Shown: positions 21,086 to 31,055 of the stretch, in pieces
How the letters are laid out: each line of letters opens with the position of its first letter
Numbering within the stretch: position 1 is the stretch's first letter
Assembly: GCF_028331445.1 (NCBI RefSeq)
Contig: NZ_JAQMHX010000001.1
Coordinates: 434,001-498,000, forward strand
DNA: 64,000 nt
Direction: 5' to 3'
DNA from: Candidatus Phyllobacterium onerii
Lineage (GTDB): Bacteria; Pseudomonadota; Alphaproteobacteria; Rhizobiales; Rhizobiaceae
Program-made: the position numbers and the translations under genes
Notes under the pieces: model-generated
Told to the model about the DNA's origin: nothing
What the model saw: only the letters and a program-made list of their open reading frames with translations
Database searches by the model: none

Positions 21086-22492
21086 TCAATGCTCCTTACC
21101 CGCCGCTCTTGAATGTCGGCTCACATACTCTTCCACACTTTTAAGGTCGTTGGGAAGTACCGTGTACTGTTCTTTTCGTTGCATGAGGTCGCCCAGCCAG
21201 AGCGGAAGGTCTGGATGAATGCCGCTCGCCGCCTCGACGGCATCGGGAAATTTCGCCGGATGAGCAGTGGCAAGTACAACGCTTGGCGTTTCCCGCCTGG
21301 CCTTCTCCCGCGCAACTTTCAGTCCGATGGCCGAATGCGGATCGAGCAGATAGCCGGATTGCTTCAATACATTTGCGATTGCCTCGGCCGTTTCAGCCTT
21401 GGTAGAGCGCCCTGCATCGAATTCAGCGCGGATTGCGGCAAGCACAGTGTCGGAAATCGTGAAGCTGCCTGACTGTTTCAACCCGCCCATCAACCGGCGC
21501 ACTGCGCCGGCGTCCCTGCCGTGCGCTTCAAAGAGCAGGCGCTCGAAATTGGAAGAAACTTGTATGTCCATGGAAGGCGATGTCGTGTGCAGTACGCCCC
21601 GTGTTTCATAAATTCCCGTTTCGATCGTGCGGGTCAAAATATCGTTATCATTGGTCGCAATGACGAGCTGGACAATCGGAAGGCCCATGCGCTTAGCAAC
21701 GTAGCCTGCAAAAATATCGCCGAAATTGCCGGTCGGAACGGTGAAGGATACCGGGCGCTCGGGGCTTCCGAGCGAAACGGCAGCCGTGAAATAATAGACG
21801 ATTTGCGGCATGATGCGCGCCCAGTTGATCGAATTGACCCCCGACAGAGAAAGGGAATCGCGGAAGGCCAAATCGTTGAACATACCTTTGACCAGAGACT
21901 GGCAATCATCGAAATTTCCTTCGACAGCCAGCGCGTGGACATTTGATGCCGCCGATGTCGTCATCTGCCGCTGCTGCACGGGCGAAACGCGGTTGTGCGG
22001 AAACAGGATAAAGATATCCGTGCGATCCCGGTTGGCAAATGCCTCGATGGCTGCGCCGCCCGTATCGCCAGAAGTTGCACCGACGATGGTGGCGCGCTCG
22101 TTACGCTTGGTCAGGATGTAATCCATCAGTCGCGCCAGCAACTGCATCGCCACATCCTTGAAGGCGAGGGTTGGTCCATGGAAAAGCTCGAGAACAAACT
22201 CGTTGTGGCGGGTTTGCACCAACGGGCAGACGGCTTCGTGGCGGAACGTACCGTAGGCCTCATGCACCATTTTCTCGAAATCAGCCTGGTCGATATCGCC
22301 GGCGATAAATGGCGTCAGAACCTGAATGGCGATTTCCGCATAAGTTTTGCCGCGCAGCGAGCGGATCTCGCTTGCGGAAAACTGTGGAAATTGCTCCGGA
22401 AGATAGAGCCCGCCGTCGCGGGCAAGACCGGACAAAAGCGCATCGGAAAAGCCCAAAACCGGCGCTTCTCCCCGGGTACTCACATATTTCAT
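21086..22492 (-). CDS. thrC: Threonine synthase
   Basis: The 468-residue PLP enzyme converts O-phosphohomoserine to threonine. The PLP lysine is in GPTLAFKDVAMQ and the phosphate-binding loop in GATSGDTGGAAIEAF; the C-terminus is normal. I placed the start at ATG 22492 (MKYVSTRG), the usual N-terminus; upstream in-frame codons add 17 unneeded residues. Its stop directly abuts the start of the M16 peptidase gene, so the two are likely one operon. Confidence 0.96.
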   Translation of the reverse strand: MKYVSTRGEAPVLGFSDALLSGLARDGGLYLPEQFPQFSASEIRSLRGKTYAEIAIQVLTPFIAGDIDQADFEKMVHEAYGTFRHEAVCPLVQTRHNEFVLELFHGPTLAFKDVAMQLLARLMDYILTKRNERATIVGATSGDTGGAAIEAFANRDRTDIFILFPHNRVSPVQQRQMTTSAASNVHALAVEGNFDDCQSLVKGMFNDLAFRDSLSLSGVNSINWARIMPQIVYYFTAAVSLGSPERPVSFTVPTGNFGDIFAGYVAKRMGLPIVQLVIATNDNDILTRTIETGIYETRGVLHTTSPSMDIQVSSNFERLLFEAHGRDAGAVRRLMGGLKQSGSFTISDTVLAAIRAEFDAGRSTKAETAEAIANVLKQSGYLLDPHSAIGLKVAREKARRETPSVVLATAHPAKFPDAVEAASGIHPDLPLWLGDLMQRKEQYTVLPNDLKSVEEYVSRHSRAAGKEH

Positions 22493-22635
22493 CTCGGTCG
22501 CCTCATGTGTTTTGTCCAATAGTGCTGTCGCTGCCCTTGTCAAAAAAAGGCTGCAATGCCCCGTCGCATTATTTCCTTACCGTTGGTATAGAACACGCTC
22601 GTTCGTCAGAGCCCAACCGCAAATCCGTCATGGAA

Positions 22636-22740
22636 GGGCTGCAAATGACGGTTTTCTGTGCTCCGATGCTCACGTACAAAACGTACGTTCCGCTTCGGTA
22701 CTCGAAAACCACCATTTTCGCCGCTTCCTGACGAATTTTC
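22636..22740. repeat. Dispersed imperfect palindrome, copy 2
   Basis: This shares GGTTTTCTGTGCTCC, ATGCTCACGTAC, AACGTACG, CTCGAAAACC, ATTTTCGCCGCTTCC and TGACGAATTTT with copy 1. The centre is the palindrome ACGTACAAAACGTACG. It sits between the divergent thrC and lipoprotein genes, just upstream of the latter. Confidence 0.75.
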
Positions 22741-22782
22741 GTTTGGCCTCTTAAGGTTCGTTCGTCAAGGAGAGTTCTGTTC

Positions 22783-23400
22783 ATGAAGTCAGAAGCACAA
22801 AAATCTCTGCCCTTCTATCAGCTTTGCGTCCCGGTTTGTGCAATGATCTTTGCTATGGGTCTTGTAGGATGCTCTACCAGCGGCAGCAACAAAGACGACC
22901 CGAATAGTGAGAAAGCGCTGGCCACCGCGGAAGCGCAAAAACGCATAACAGCGTCAGAGTTGACTGCGTTCTGCCCCACGGTGACGATCCGCGAAGGGAC
23001 CTCGGTCCTGACGAATTATGGAAAATCAGCTGACAAGACGCCTGAAAACCTGATCTATCAAGCTTCGATCTCGAACGAAACGCGGTCGTGCCAGTCAAGT
23101 GATGGTACCATGACCATGAAGGTGGCCGTTGCTGGCAAGGTCGTACCCGGTCCTAAATTTGCGCCCGGGACAATTACAGTGCCTATCCGCGTCGCCGTCA
23201 TTCAGGGAACAAATGTACTTTACTCGACACTGCACAAGCAGGCGATATCGGCTTCGGATGGCAATGCAGCCACACAGTTCGTTTTCAACGATCCCAATGT
23301 GAGTTTCCCAAAGCCAACGGCGCAGAACATTCAGGTGTTCATAGGTTTCGACGAAGGGCCTGCAAGCGCGGCGTCAAAATCAAAGCCGAAAACACAGTGA
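22783..23400 (+). CDS. Hypothetical lipoprotein
   Basis: The 205-residue protein is preceded by AAGGAG. It has a long n-region, a hydrophobic segment and the lipobox LVGC (Cys at about 30), so it should be lipid-anchored in the envelope. The mature part has two further Cys (AFCPTVTIREG and TRSCQSSDG), a predicted beta-rich body, and a Lys/Ser-rich tail. Similar lipoproteins occur across Hyphomicrobiales but no function is known to me. It converges on the HAD hydrolase gene. Confidence 0.8.
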   Translation: MKSEAQKSLPFYQLCVPVCAMIFAMGLVGCSTSGSNKDDPNSEKALATAEAQKRITASELTAFCPTVTIREGTSVLTNYGKSADKTPENLIYQASISNETRSCQSSDGTMTMKVAVAGKVVPGPKFAPGTITVPIRVAVIQGTNVLYSTLHKQAISASDGNAATQFVFNDPNVSFPKPTAQNIQVFIGFDEGPASAASKSKPKTQ

Positions 23401-23421
23401 AGGCTGGTATGATGCCAGCCT
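23401..23421. terminator. Small hairpin between convergent genes
   Basis: AGGCTGG and CCAGCCT pair over a 7-base loop directly after the lipoprotein stop. There is no T-run in either direction, so this is a weak, possibly bidirectional terminator. Confidence 0.4.
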
Positions 23422-23441
23422 CCGCTAGATCCTGAGCCCAG

Positions 23442-24128
23442 TCAAACTGCTTCGGACCACACCGTCATTGCTTCAATAACTGCCGGCAGATCCCGATGAC
23501 GGCTGATGACCGTTTCCGCACCCGCATCAGTCAGTTTGTCGGCATGGCCGGGATAGGTATGAGCGCCGCCCGTAAAACCAATTACCCGCATGCCCGCAGT
23601 CCGTGCAGCGTGAACGCCATGGCTCGAGTCTTCGATAACGATGCAGCGCGCCGGATCGACATTGAATTGTTTTGCTGCGAACAAAAACACGTTTGGATCT
23701 GGCTTTGCCTTCTGTGTACCGACTTCGCGCGCCGAGAAGATATGCGGCGCGAAAAGATCATAGAGCGTGCTTTGTTCGAGCATCATCTTCAGTGAAGAAC
23801 TGATCGAATTCGATGCGACGCATTTCGGATATTTCAATGCTGCGATGACCTGTTCGGCGCCCTCGATGACATTGAGTTCGTTGCGCAGCTTATGGTCCAT
23901 CTGCCGCGCCGATTCTTCGATCAGCGAGGCCGAAATCGGAATGCCGGATTCCTTTTCCACCTGAAGCAGAATATCCGTCCAGGTGAGCCCGGCAAAACGT
24001 TGGGCGATGTCTTCCGGTGCAATGGGGTAGCCGGATTGTGTCAGCAGCTGGGATTCGACTTCGGCGGCAAGAATTTCTGAATCGACGAGCACACCATCGC
24101 AGTCGAAAATAATAAGCTGAGGTTCCAT
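23442..24128 (-). CDS. HAD-superfamily hydrolase (beta-phosphoglucomutase/phosphatase-like)
   Basis: The 228-residue protein has all HAD motifs: FDCDGVLVDSE (nucleophile and acid Asp), VASNSISS, the lysine segment TQKAKPDPN, and VIEDSSHGVHAARTAG. The cap domain is of the C1 alpha-helical type, as in beta-phosphoglucomutase and phosphoglycolate phosphatase. The substrate is probably a small sugar or organic phosphate. It is divergent from ccrM. Confidence 0.88.
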   Translation of the reverse strand: MEPQLIIFDCDGVLVDSEILAAEVESQLLTQSGYPIAPEDIAQRFAGLTWTDILLQVEKESGIPISASLIEESARQMDHKLRNELNVIEGAEQVIAALKYPKCVASNSISSSLKMMLEQSTLYDLFAPHIFSAREVGTQKAKPDPNVFLFAAKQFNVDPARCIVIEDSSHGVHAARTAGMRVIGFTGGAHTYPGHADKLTDAGAETVISRHRDLPAVIEAMTVWSEAV

Positions 24129-24153
24129 TAGTCATACCTGTTCGTAAAAATAG

Positions 24154-25470
<1,317 letters not shown>

Positions 25471-25491
25471 GTCGGCGTTTCCGGCTGATAC

Positions 25492-26103
25492 TCAGACGTT
25501 GATGCCCAGATTCTTCAGATCGGCCTTGAGCGTTTCAGGATCGATGAATTGCACCGACTGCCAACCTGCGGCCTTGGCACCGGCAACATTCTTGGCGCTG
25601 TCATCGATGAAGAGTGTCGACGACGGTTCAAGGTCAAAGGTAGCGACATGGTGGTCGTAGATTGCCTTGTCCGGCTTGAGAAGGCCGACATCGCCCGAAA
25701 TCGTAACGCCGCGGCTTTCGGTCAGGAACGGGTATCGCTCCCATGCCTCGCGCAAAGTGTCTGACGCGAAATTGGTAAGCATCGTCACATCGTGACCATC
25801 GGCGATCAGCTTGCGCATGATCTCGATGCTGCCATCGATCGAATGCGGAACCATCATGTGCCAGTTCTGCCGGAACGCGCGGATATGCTGCTCGCGGTCG
25901 GGAAAATCGGCGATCAGCAGAGCCTCAGCCTCCGGCCATTTCCGTCCCCGATCCTGTTCTATATTCCACTCGTGTGTGCAGACGTTGTCGAAGAACCATT
26001 TGCGCTCAGTGGCATCGGGAATGACATCCAGGAAGGCGGCATGCGGGTCGTAGTGAATAAGAACCATGCCGATGTCGAAAACGATATGCTTGACCTGTGT
26101 CAT
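25492..26103 (-). CDS. HAD family phosphatase (YihX-like)
   Basis: The 203-residue HAD protein has FDIGMVLIHYDP as first motif; the second Asp of DxD is absent, as in many YihX-like members (DxG). Motif II is LTNFASD, motif III lies in LLKPDKAIYDHH, and motif IV is FIDDSAKNVAGAKAAGW. YihX is an alpha-glucose-1-phosphate phosphatase in E. coli; the substrate here is not known. The start at 26103 leaves one base before the mutY stop upstream. Confidence 0.87.
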   Translation of the reverse strand: MTQVKHIVFDIGMVLIHYDPHAAFLDVIPDATERKWFFDNVCTHEWNIEQDRGRKWPEAEALLIADFPDREQHIRAFRQNWHMMVPHSIDGSIEIMRKLIADGHDVTMLTNFASDTLREAWERYPFLTESRGVTISGDVGLLKPDKAIYDHHVATFDLEPSSTLFIDDSAKNVAGAKAAGWQSVQFIDPETLKADLKNLGINV

Positions 26104-26104
26104 T

Positions 26105-27175
26105 CTAATTTCTTCTCCTTGCAAACGCATCTGGAATGGCGGCACCAATGGCCTTTTTCATGACCGTGGGCAAGGCTTCGCCTCCCAATTTATCAACCTT
26201 GACCCACCACCCGCCGGCCGCAATGTCTTTCTCTACGTCATGAGCTTTGTAGATTTTAAGACGCAACTCGAAATGCGTAAAAACATGGGTAACGTTGCCG
26301 GTGGCGATCCAGTTTGCGGGAAAGGGGGCTGCATCCAATTCGGTTTCCCCATCCAGGCGTGCCGTCCATGAGGTCGTCGGAACTTCCGCCATGCCGGCAA
26401 GCAATCCCGTCTCTGCGCGGCCACGTAAAAACACCGCATCATTCGAAATAGCCACGAAGGCAGCCCCAACGCGAACAGGCTTCTCTTTCTTGGGCGCTTT
26501 GACGGGAAAGAATTCCGGATCGGTGGTTTTTAACGCCTGACAATTGTCGTTGAGCGGGCAAATGACGCACGCAGGTCGCCTGGGCGTGCAGATCGTCGCT
26601 CCGAGGTCCATCATTGCCTGCGCAAAATCCCCCGGTCTTTCATCAGGTGTAAGCGCCTGCATGTATGTGCGAATCTCCGGCTTGGCGAATGGCAGAGGCG
26701 TGCCGAGAGCATAGAGCCGGGTGATGACGCGCTCCACATTGCCGTCGACAACGGCCATGGGCAGATCGAATGCGATCGAGGCGATCGCGGCCGCCGTATA
26801 ATCGCCGATCCCCGGCAGCGATTTCAAGCTGGTGAGATCGGACGGGAAACGCCCGCGATATTCTGCACAGATGATATCGGCACATTTCTTCAGGTTTCGT
26901 GCGCGCGAATAATACCCAAGGCCAGCCCACGCGCGCAAAACATCGTCCTGGCTCGCGGCGGCCAAATCCACAACCGTCGGCCATTTTTCGATGAAAACGC
27001 GGAAATAGGATTTGACGGCTTCGACCGTCGTTTGTTGCAGCATGATTTCGGAAAGCCAGATCCGATAGGGATCGGCTGTGATGCCTGCGAGACGCTCGCG
27101 CGGCGAAATGCGCCATGGTAGAGTTCGATGATGGGAATCATACCATAGTAGCAGGCGGGTGGTTATAGGTTGCAT
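26105..27175 (-). CDS. mutY: A/G-specific adenine glycosylase MutY
   Basis: The 356-residue glycosylase removes adenine mispaired with 8-oxoguanine or guanine. EIMLQQTTVEAV carries the catalytic Glu region, the helix-hairpin-helix reads LPGIGDYTAAAI, VVDGNVERV carries the catalytic Asp, and the [4Fe-4S] loop is C-x6-C-x2-C-x5-C in CTPRRPACVICPLNDNC. The C-terminal NUDIX-like domain for 8-oxoG recognition is present. I set the start at ATG 27175 (MQPITTR). Confidence 0.96.
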   Translation of the reverse strand: MQPITTRLLLWYDSHHRTLPWRISPRERLAGITADPYRIWLSEIMLQQTTVEAVKSYFRVFIEKWPTVVDLAAASQDDVLRAWAGLGYYSRARNLKKCADIICAEYRGRFPSDLTSLKSLPGIGDYTAAAIASIAFDLPMAVVDGNVERVITRLYALGTPLPFAKPEIRTYMQALTPDERPGDFAQAMMDLGATICTPRRPACVICPLNDNCQALKTTDPEFFPVKAPKKEKPVRVGAAFVAISNDAVFLRGRAETGLLAGMAEVPTTSWTARLDGETELDAAPFPANWIATGNVTHVFTHFELRLKIYKAHDVEKDIAAGGWWVKVDKLGGEALPTVMKKAIGAAIPDAFARRRN

Positions 27176-27261
27176 CAATTCCAAACTGCGCTACACGAAG
27201 CCTTGACGGTTCTTACAAAAACGGTTGCAAGCATGAATTTCACAATCATTCGGAACCTTAA

Positions 27262-28605
27262 ATGCTTCCAGATCAATTAGCCAAAGCGGTAATGCTCCCC
27301 ACAAGGGGCCATTTTATCGGAATCGATCGCAACAATCGTCTCTTTACGTTTGTGTTTGCGCTGTTTCCTGGCCTGCTGGCAAGCGGAACTTCCGTGACCT
27401 TGGTCTGTGCCTTTTTATGGGCAATCGTTTCACTCGCAGCTAAACGTTTCCGGTTCGAGATGAGCAGAACCGACAAGATCGTCGCCTGGTGTCTGACTTT
27501 CTACGTTCTCGTGACCATACTTTCAGTGGTTGTGCATCCCGATGCGTCGAAGGGCGTTACCTTCCTCTTCAAGATGATTCCCTTCCTTGCGATCTGGGCT
27601 GTTCTGCCGCGACTTCGGGCGAGCCTTCCCGGTCGGCTTGTCCCCTTTTTGATCACCGGTGCCGGCATCGGCATGATCGGTTCGCTCATATTCAGCATCG
27701 TCCAGATCGCCTTTCTGTCGCCCCGCGCCGAAGGGGGCGCTGGCAACGCCGCCGTGTTCGGACTGTTCACAGTGTTGTTTGGCAGTATTTCACTGCTCAA
27801 TGCACATTCAGACAGCAAGACCGAGCGATTTATTGCAATCGCTGGTTTTGCCTGTGGTCTTGTATGTGCATTTCTCTCGGGCACGCGCTCAGCCTGGCTG
27901 GTCATGCCGATAAATTTTGCCATCTTGTATTGGTACTTGCGAGGACAAACCCTGCCGACGATCACCAACGTCGTGAAGGTCGTTGGAGCTGTCATAATCG
28001 TCGGCATCATCGCCATTGCGGCAATGAAGGTGACAGAGCGCTATCACGCGCTCGAAAGCGATATCGTGCAGCTGGATCGTCAGCCAGACAGTATCAATTC
28101 GCTCAATGCGCGGCTGATGCTGTGGTCGGCCGCCAAGCGGGCTTTTCTGGCATCGCCACTGATCGGCTATGGTCCGCAAAATCGCATGTCCCGGGTCAAC
28201 GAGATCCTGAATTTGCCTCCTGACAAGAAAATGTCTTTTACTCACGTTCACAACGGTCTTTTGAATGCCGCAGTCGACAGCGGTATACTGGGTGTGCTGT
28301 CGGTGGTCGGGCTTCTTGCTGCTCCAATAATCGGCGCGCGCAGGAAGGAGCCCGGGCCGGGCCGGGATCTCGCAATCGCTATTTCCCTATTGCTGGTGAG
28401 CAGTTATGTGGTTACGGGCATGCTGGGTATCATGTTCGGTCATGATGCGACGGACGCGGTTTTCATCTATCTGACGCTGATGATCTGTTGGATATCTGGC
28501 CCCTCGCCCTATCTGTCGATATCGCAGTTGGCCGCCCAATCCGAAGCCGACAAGCTTGCTTTGAGCGATTCGGACCAAAAGCTCGCCATGGCGAAGAGTG
28601 CCTAG
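27262..28605 (+). CDS. O-antigen ligase family membrane protein
   Basis: The 447-residue polytopic protein has about 10-12 hydrophobic segments and a large periplasmic loop. The Wzy_C/RfaL-type signature is visible in IGYGPQNRM and FTHVHNGLLNAAVDSGILG, with the conserved His-Asn. It could be a WaaL-type O-antigen ligase or an ExoQ-like polysaccharide polymerase; sequence alone does not separate these. The LpsL-type epimerase gene lies 18 bp downstream, which supports a role in surface polysaccharide. Confidence 0.85.
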   Translation: MLPDQLAKAVMLPTRGHFIGIDRNNRLFTFVFALFPGLLASGTSVTLVCAFLWAIVSLAAKRFRFEMSRTDKIVAWCLTFYVLVTILSVVVHPDASKGVTFLFKMIPFLAIWAVLPRLRASLPGRLVPFLITGAGIGMIGSLIFSIVQIAFLSPRAEGGAGNAAVFGLFTVLFGSISLLNAHSDSKTERFIAIAGFACGLVCAFLSGTRSAWLVMPINFAILYWYLRGQTLPTITNVVKVVGAVIIVGIIAIAAMKVTERYHALESDIVQLDRQPDSINSLNARLMLWSAAKRAFLASPLIGYGPQNRMSRVNEILNLPPDKKMSFTHVHNGLLNAAVDSGILGVLSVVGLLAAPIIGARRKEPGPGRDLAIAISLLLVSSYVVTGMLGIMFGHDATDAVFIYLTLMICWISGPSPYLSISQLAAQSEADKLALSDSDQKLAMAKSA

Positions 28606-28623
28606 AATGATGTTGGGAAATTT

Positions 28624-29598
28624 ATGAAGGCCATCGTTACCGGAGCAGCTGGTTTTATCGGATTTCACGTTGCGCGACGGCTCGCCAGCGAGGGCTTTGA
28701 TGTTCTCGCGATCGACAATCTCAACGACTATTATCCCGTAGCGCTCAAGGAGACCCGGCTCTCCGCGCTAGATGGTCTTTCCAATATCCGTTTTGTTCGT
28801 GGCAACATAGCCGATCCCCAAGGGCTTTCCACTGCGATTGGCAGTGACACGGATGCAGACATCATCGTTCACCTCGCAGCGCAGGCGGGCGTACGCTATT
28901 CGGTTGAAAACCCCGCAGCTTATGTCGATGCCAACGTGCATGGGCAGGTGACGATATTCGAGCAGGCGCTCAAGATGCCGAAGCGGCCGCCTGTCGTTTA
29001 CGCGAGTTCGTCATCGGTCTATGGCGCCAATACCAAAGTACCGTTCTCCGAAAACGATCCCGTCGATCATCCTGTTTCGGTCTACGCCGCGACCAAGCGC
29101 TCGGCAGAGCTTCTTGCTCACTCTTATCGACACGTACACAAGATTGCTTCGACAGGCCTGCGCTTTTTCACCGTCTATGGTCCCTATGGTCGCCCTGACA
29201 TGGCCCCTTGGCTTTTTACCGATGCGATTTTGCAGGGCAAGCCGATAAAGGTTTACAATCACGGCCACATGCAGCGCGATTTCACGTTCATTGATGACAT
29301 CGTCAGCGGTGTTTATGGAGCCGTGAATCGCATTCTCGCCCATCCAGAAGGAACGGCGCCAGTCTACAATCTCGGCAACAACAAGCCGGTGGCTTTGATG
29401 CGTTTTATCGAAATCATCGAAAAAGCCTGTGGTCGAGAGGCGATAAAACAATTTGAGCCGATGCCCCCCGCTGATGTCAAATGTACATATGCGGACATCG
29501 ACCTTGCATCACGAGACCTCGGTTTTTCACCTGCTACCACGCTGGAACAAGGTATTCCTTTGTTCGTTGAATGGTTCCGCGGCTATAATGGCCGCTGA
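28624..29598 (+). CDS. NAD-dependent epimerase, UDP-glucuronate 4-epimerase type (LpsL-like)
   Basis: The 324-residue short-chain epimerase has the N-terminal NAD motif GAAGFIGFHVARRL, the Ser of YASSSSVYG, and the catalytic Tyr-Lys in YAATKRSAE. The segments TGLRFFTVYGPYGRPDMA and MQRDFTFIDDIV are typical of UDP-glucuronate epimerases such as LpsL of Sinorhizobium, which supplies UDP-galacturonate for LPS. The O-antigen ligase gene is directly upstream in the same direction. Confidence 0.9.
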   Translation: MKAIVTGAAGFIGFHVARRLASEGFDVLAIDNLNDYYPVALKETRLSALDGLSNIRFVRGNIADPQGLSTAIGSDTDADIIVHLAAQAGVRYSVENPAAYVDANVHGQVTIFEQALKMPKRPPVVYASSSSVYGANTKVPFSENDPVDHPVSVYAATKRSAELLAHSYRHVHKIASTGLRFFTVYGPYGRPDMAPWLFTDAILQGKPIKVYNHGHMQRDFTFIDDIVSGVYGAVNRILAHPEGTAPVYNLGNNKPVALMRFIEIIEKACGREAIKQFEPMPPADVKCTYADIDLASRDLGFSPATTLEQGIPLFVEWFRGYNGR

Positions 29599-29628
29599 AA
29601 CTCTCTCCGAAACAGGTGCGATAGGCCA

Positions 29629-30129
29629 ATGAGCGATGATCGCAGTAAAAAAGGCTTTCGCCCGCTTGCCGACCCGGCTGCAGGAATTCTCGATCCTGTG
29701 TTGCGCAAGCGCGCGGGGATAACGATCGAACTTGTTCAGGCTTGGGAAGAGGTCGTTGGGCCAGCCCTGGGCGCGCAATCAAGACCGCTCAAACTTCTTT
29801 GGCCGCGCCGGGCACATGAGAATGACCCGTTCCAGCCGGCAACGCTGGTCGTCGCTTGTCAAGGTTTTACGGCCATGCGAATTCAACACGAAACGGGTGA
29901 AATCATCAGCCGCGTCAATGCATTTCTGGGTTTTGCAGCTGTTGGCAGGATCAAGATCGAACAGAAGCCTGTGGAACGGCCGGTTACAAAACGCCGGACC
30001 TTGCCGCCAGTAGACGCGGCAACAGCCGACAAGATCAGCCGCTCCGTCGAACCGATCGAGGATGATGGTCTACGCGAGGCGCTGCAACGGCTGGGGCAGA
30101 GCATTCATGCCGACAAGATGAAACGATAA
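29629..30129 (+). CDS. DUF721 (DciA-like) protein
   Basis: The 166-residue protein has the DUF721 core: a basic N-terminus, LVQAWEEVVGPALGAQSRPLK, then a KH-like segment ending in IKIEQKP. DciA, the helicase operator of bacteria lacking DnaC, belongs to this family. In rhizobia the gene sits upstream of the DsbA-like and smc genes, as here. A helicase-loading role is inferred from the family. Confidence 0.8.
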   Translation: MSDDRSKKGFRPLADPAAGILDPVLRKRAGITIELVQAWEEVVGPALGAQSRPLKLLWPRRAHENDPFQPATLVVACQGFTAMRIQHETGEIISRVNAFLGFAAVGRIKIEQKPVERPVTKRRTLPPVDAATADKISRSVEPIEDDGLREALQRLGQSIHADKMKR

Positions 30130-30272
30130 TTTTTAATCGTGTGAATTCATTGATGTTGCATCACGAAAAATTCAAAGACAGAACGCATACTGTGCCTTAA
30201 AGAAACTGGCATGAACCACTAACGAGTCAAAGACTTGTAATTGCATAACCAACACCGGAGACAGGTGATCTT

Positions 30273-30971
30273 ATGACTGAATTGCTGACACGCAGAAAAA
30301 TTCTGACGCTCGCCGCTGTTTCCACGGCCGCCATCGCTTTGGCCGCTGGTACGGAGGCTTGGGCACAAGACGCTACTCCTGTCCCGAATGCATCCGATGT
30401 AAAGGTTCCGCCTGCTGCGGGGACGGTCGACGAGGCCAAGCTGCTAGCGCCCGGCACCTTGAAAGATATCGTGATGGGCAAGGCTGAAGCGCCCGTAACG
30501 ATCGTCGAATACGCATCGATGACGTGCCCGCACTGCGCGCATTTCGCAACGACGACCCTGCCCACGATCAAGGAAAAATACATCGATACGGGTAAGGCCA
30601 AGCTCATCCTGCGCGAATTCCCGTTTGATCCGCGCGCGGCGGCTGCCTTCATGCTGGCACGTTGTGCTCCTGAAGAGCGCTATTACCCGCTGGTCGAAGT
30701 TCTGTTCAAACAGCAGGAACAGTGGGCAGGAGCGGCAAATGCAGAAGAACCTTTGCTTCAAATCTCCAAATTGGCCGGTTTTACACAGGAGTCCTTCAAG
30801 GCTTGCTTGACGAACCAAAAACTTCTGGATGATGTGAATGCTGTGCGTGAGCGCGGAGCCAATGAATTTGGAGTGAACGCTACTCCAACATTCTTCATCA
30901 ATGGCACCAGATACTCGGGAGCCCTTTCGGTTGACGAAATGTCAGCGATTATTGACGGACTGCTTAAGTAA
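30273..30971 (+). CDS. DsbA-family thiol oxidoreductase (periplasmic)
   Basis: The 232-residue protein has an N-terminal signal (cleavage after AWA) that contains TRRKILTL, close to a twin-arginine motif, so Tat export is possible. The thioredoxin-fold active site is MTCPHCAHF (CPHC), and the cis-Pro loop lies in VNATPTFFINGTRY. This layout matches the DsbA/BdbD-type Thioredoxin_4 proteins that form or shuffle disulfides in the periplasm. It lies between the DUF721 gene and smc. Confidence 0.9.
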   Translation: MTELLTRRKILTLAAVSTAAIALAAGTEAWAQDATPVPNASDVKVPPAAGTVDEAKLLAPGTLKDIVMGKAEAPVTIVEYASMTCPHCAHFATTTLPTIKEKYIDTGKAKLILREFPFDPRAAAAFMLARCAPEERYYPLVEVLFKQQEQWAGAANAEEPLLQISKLAGFTQESFKACLTNQKLLDDVNAVRERGANEFGVNATPTFFINGTRYSGALSVDEMSAIIDGLLK

Positions 30972-31055
30972 CCGCCACCAGGTTTTCGGCGGGCACTTGG
31001 CCGTGTCCGCCATCCCATCTTTTGCCCGTGCGGTGTTTGTCGGAAAGGGCATCTG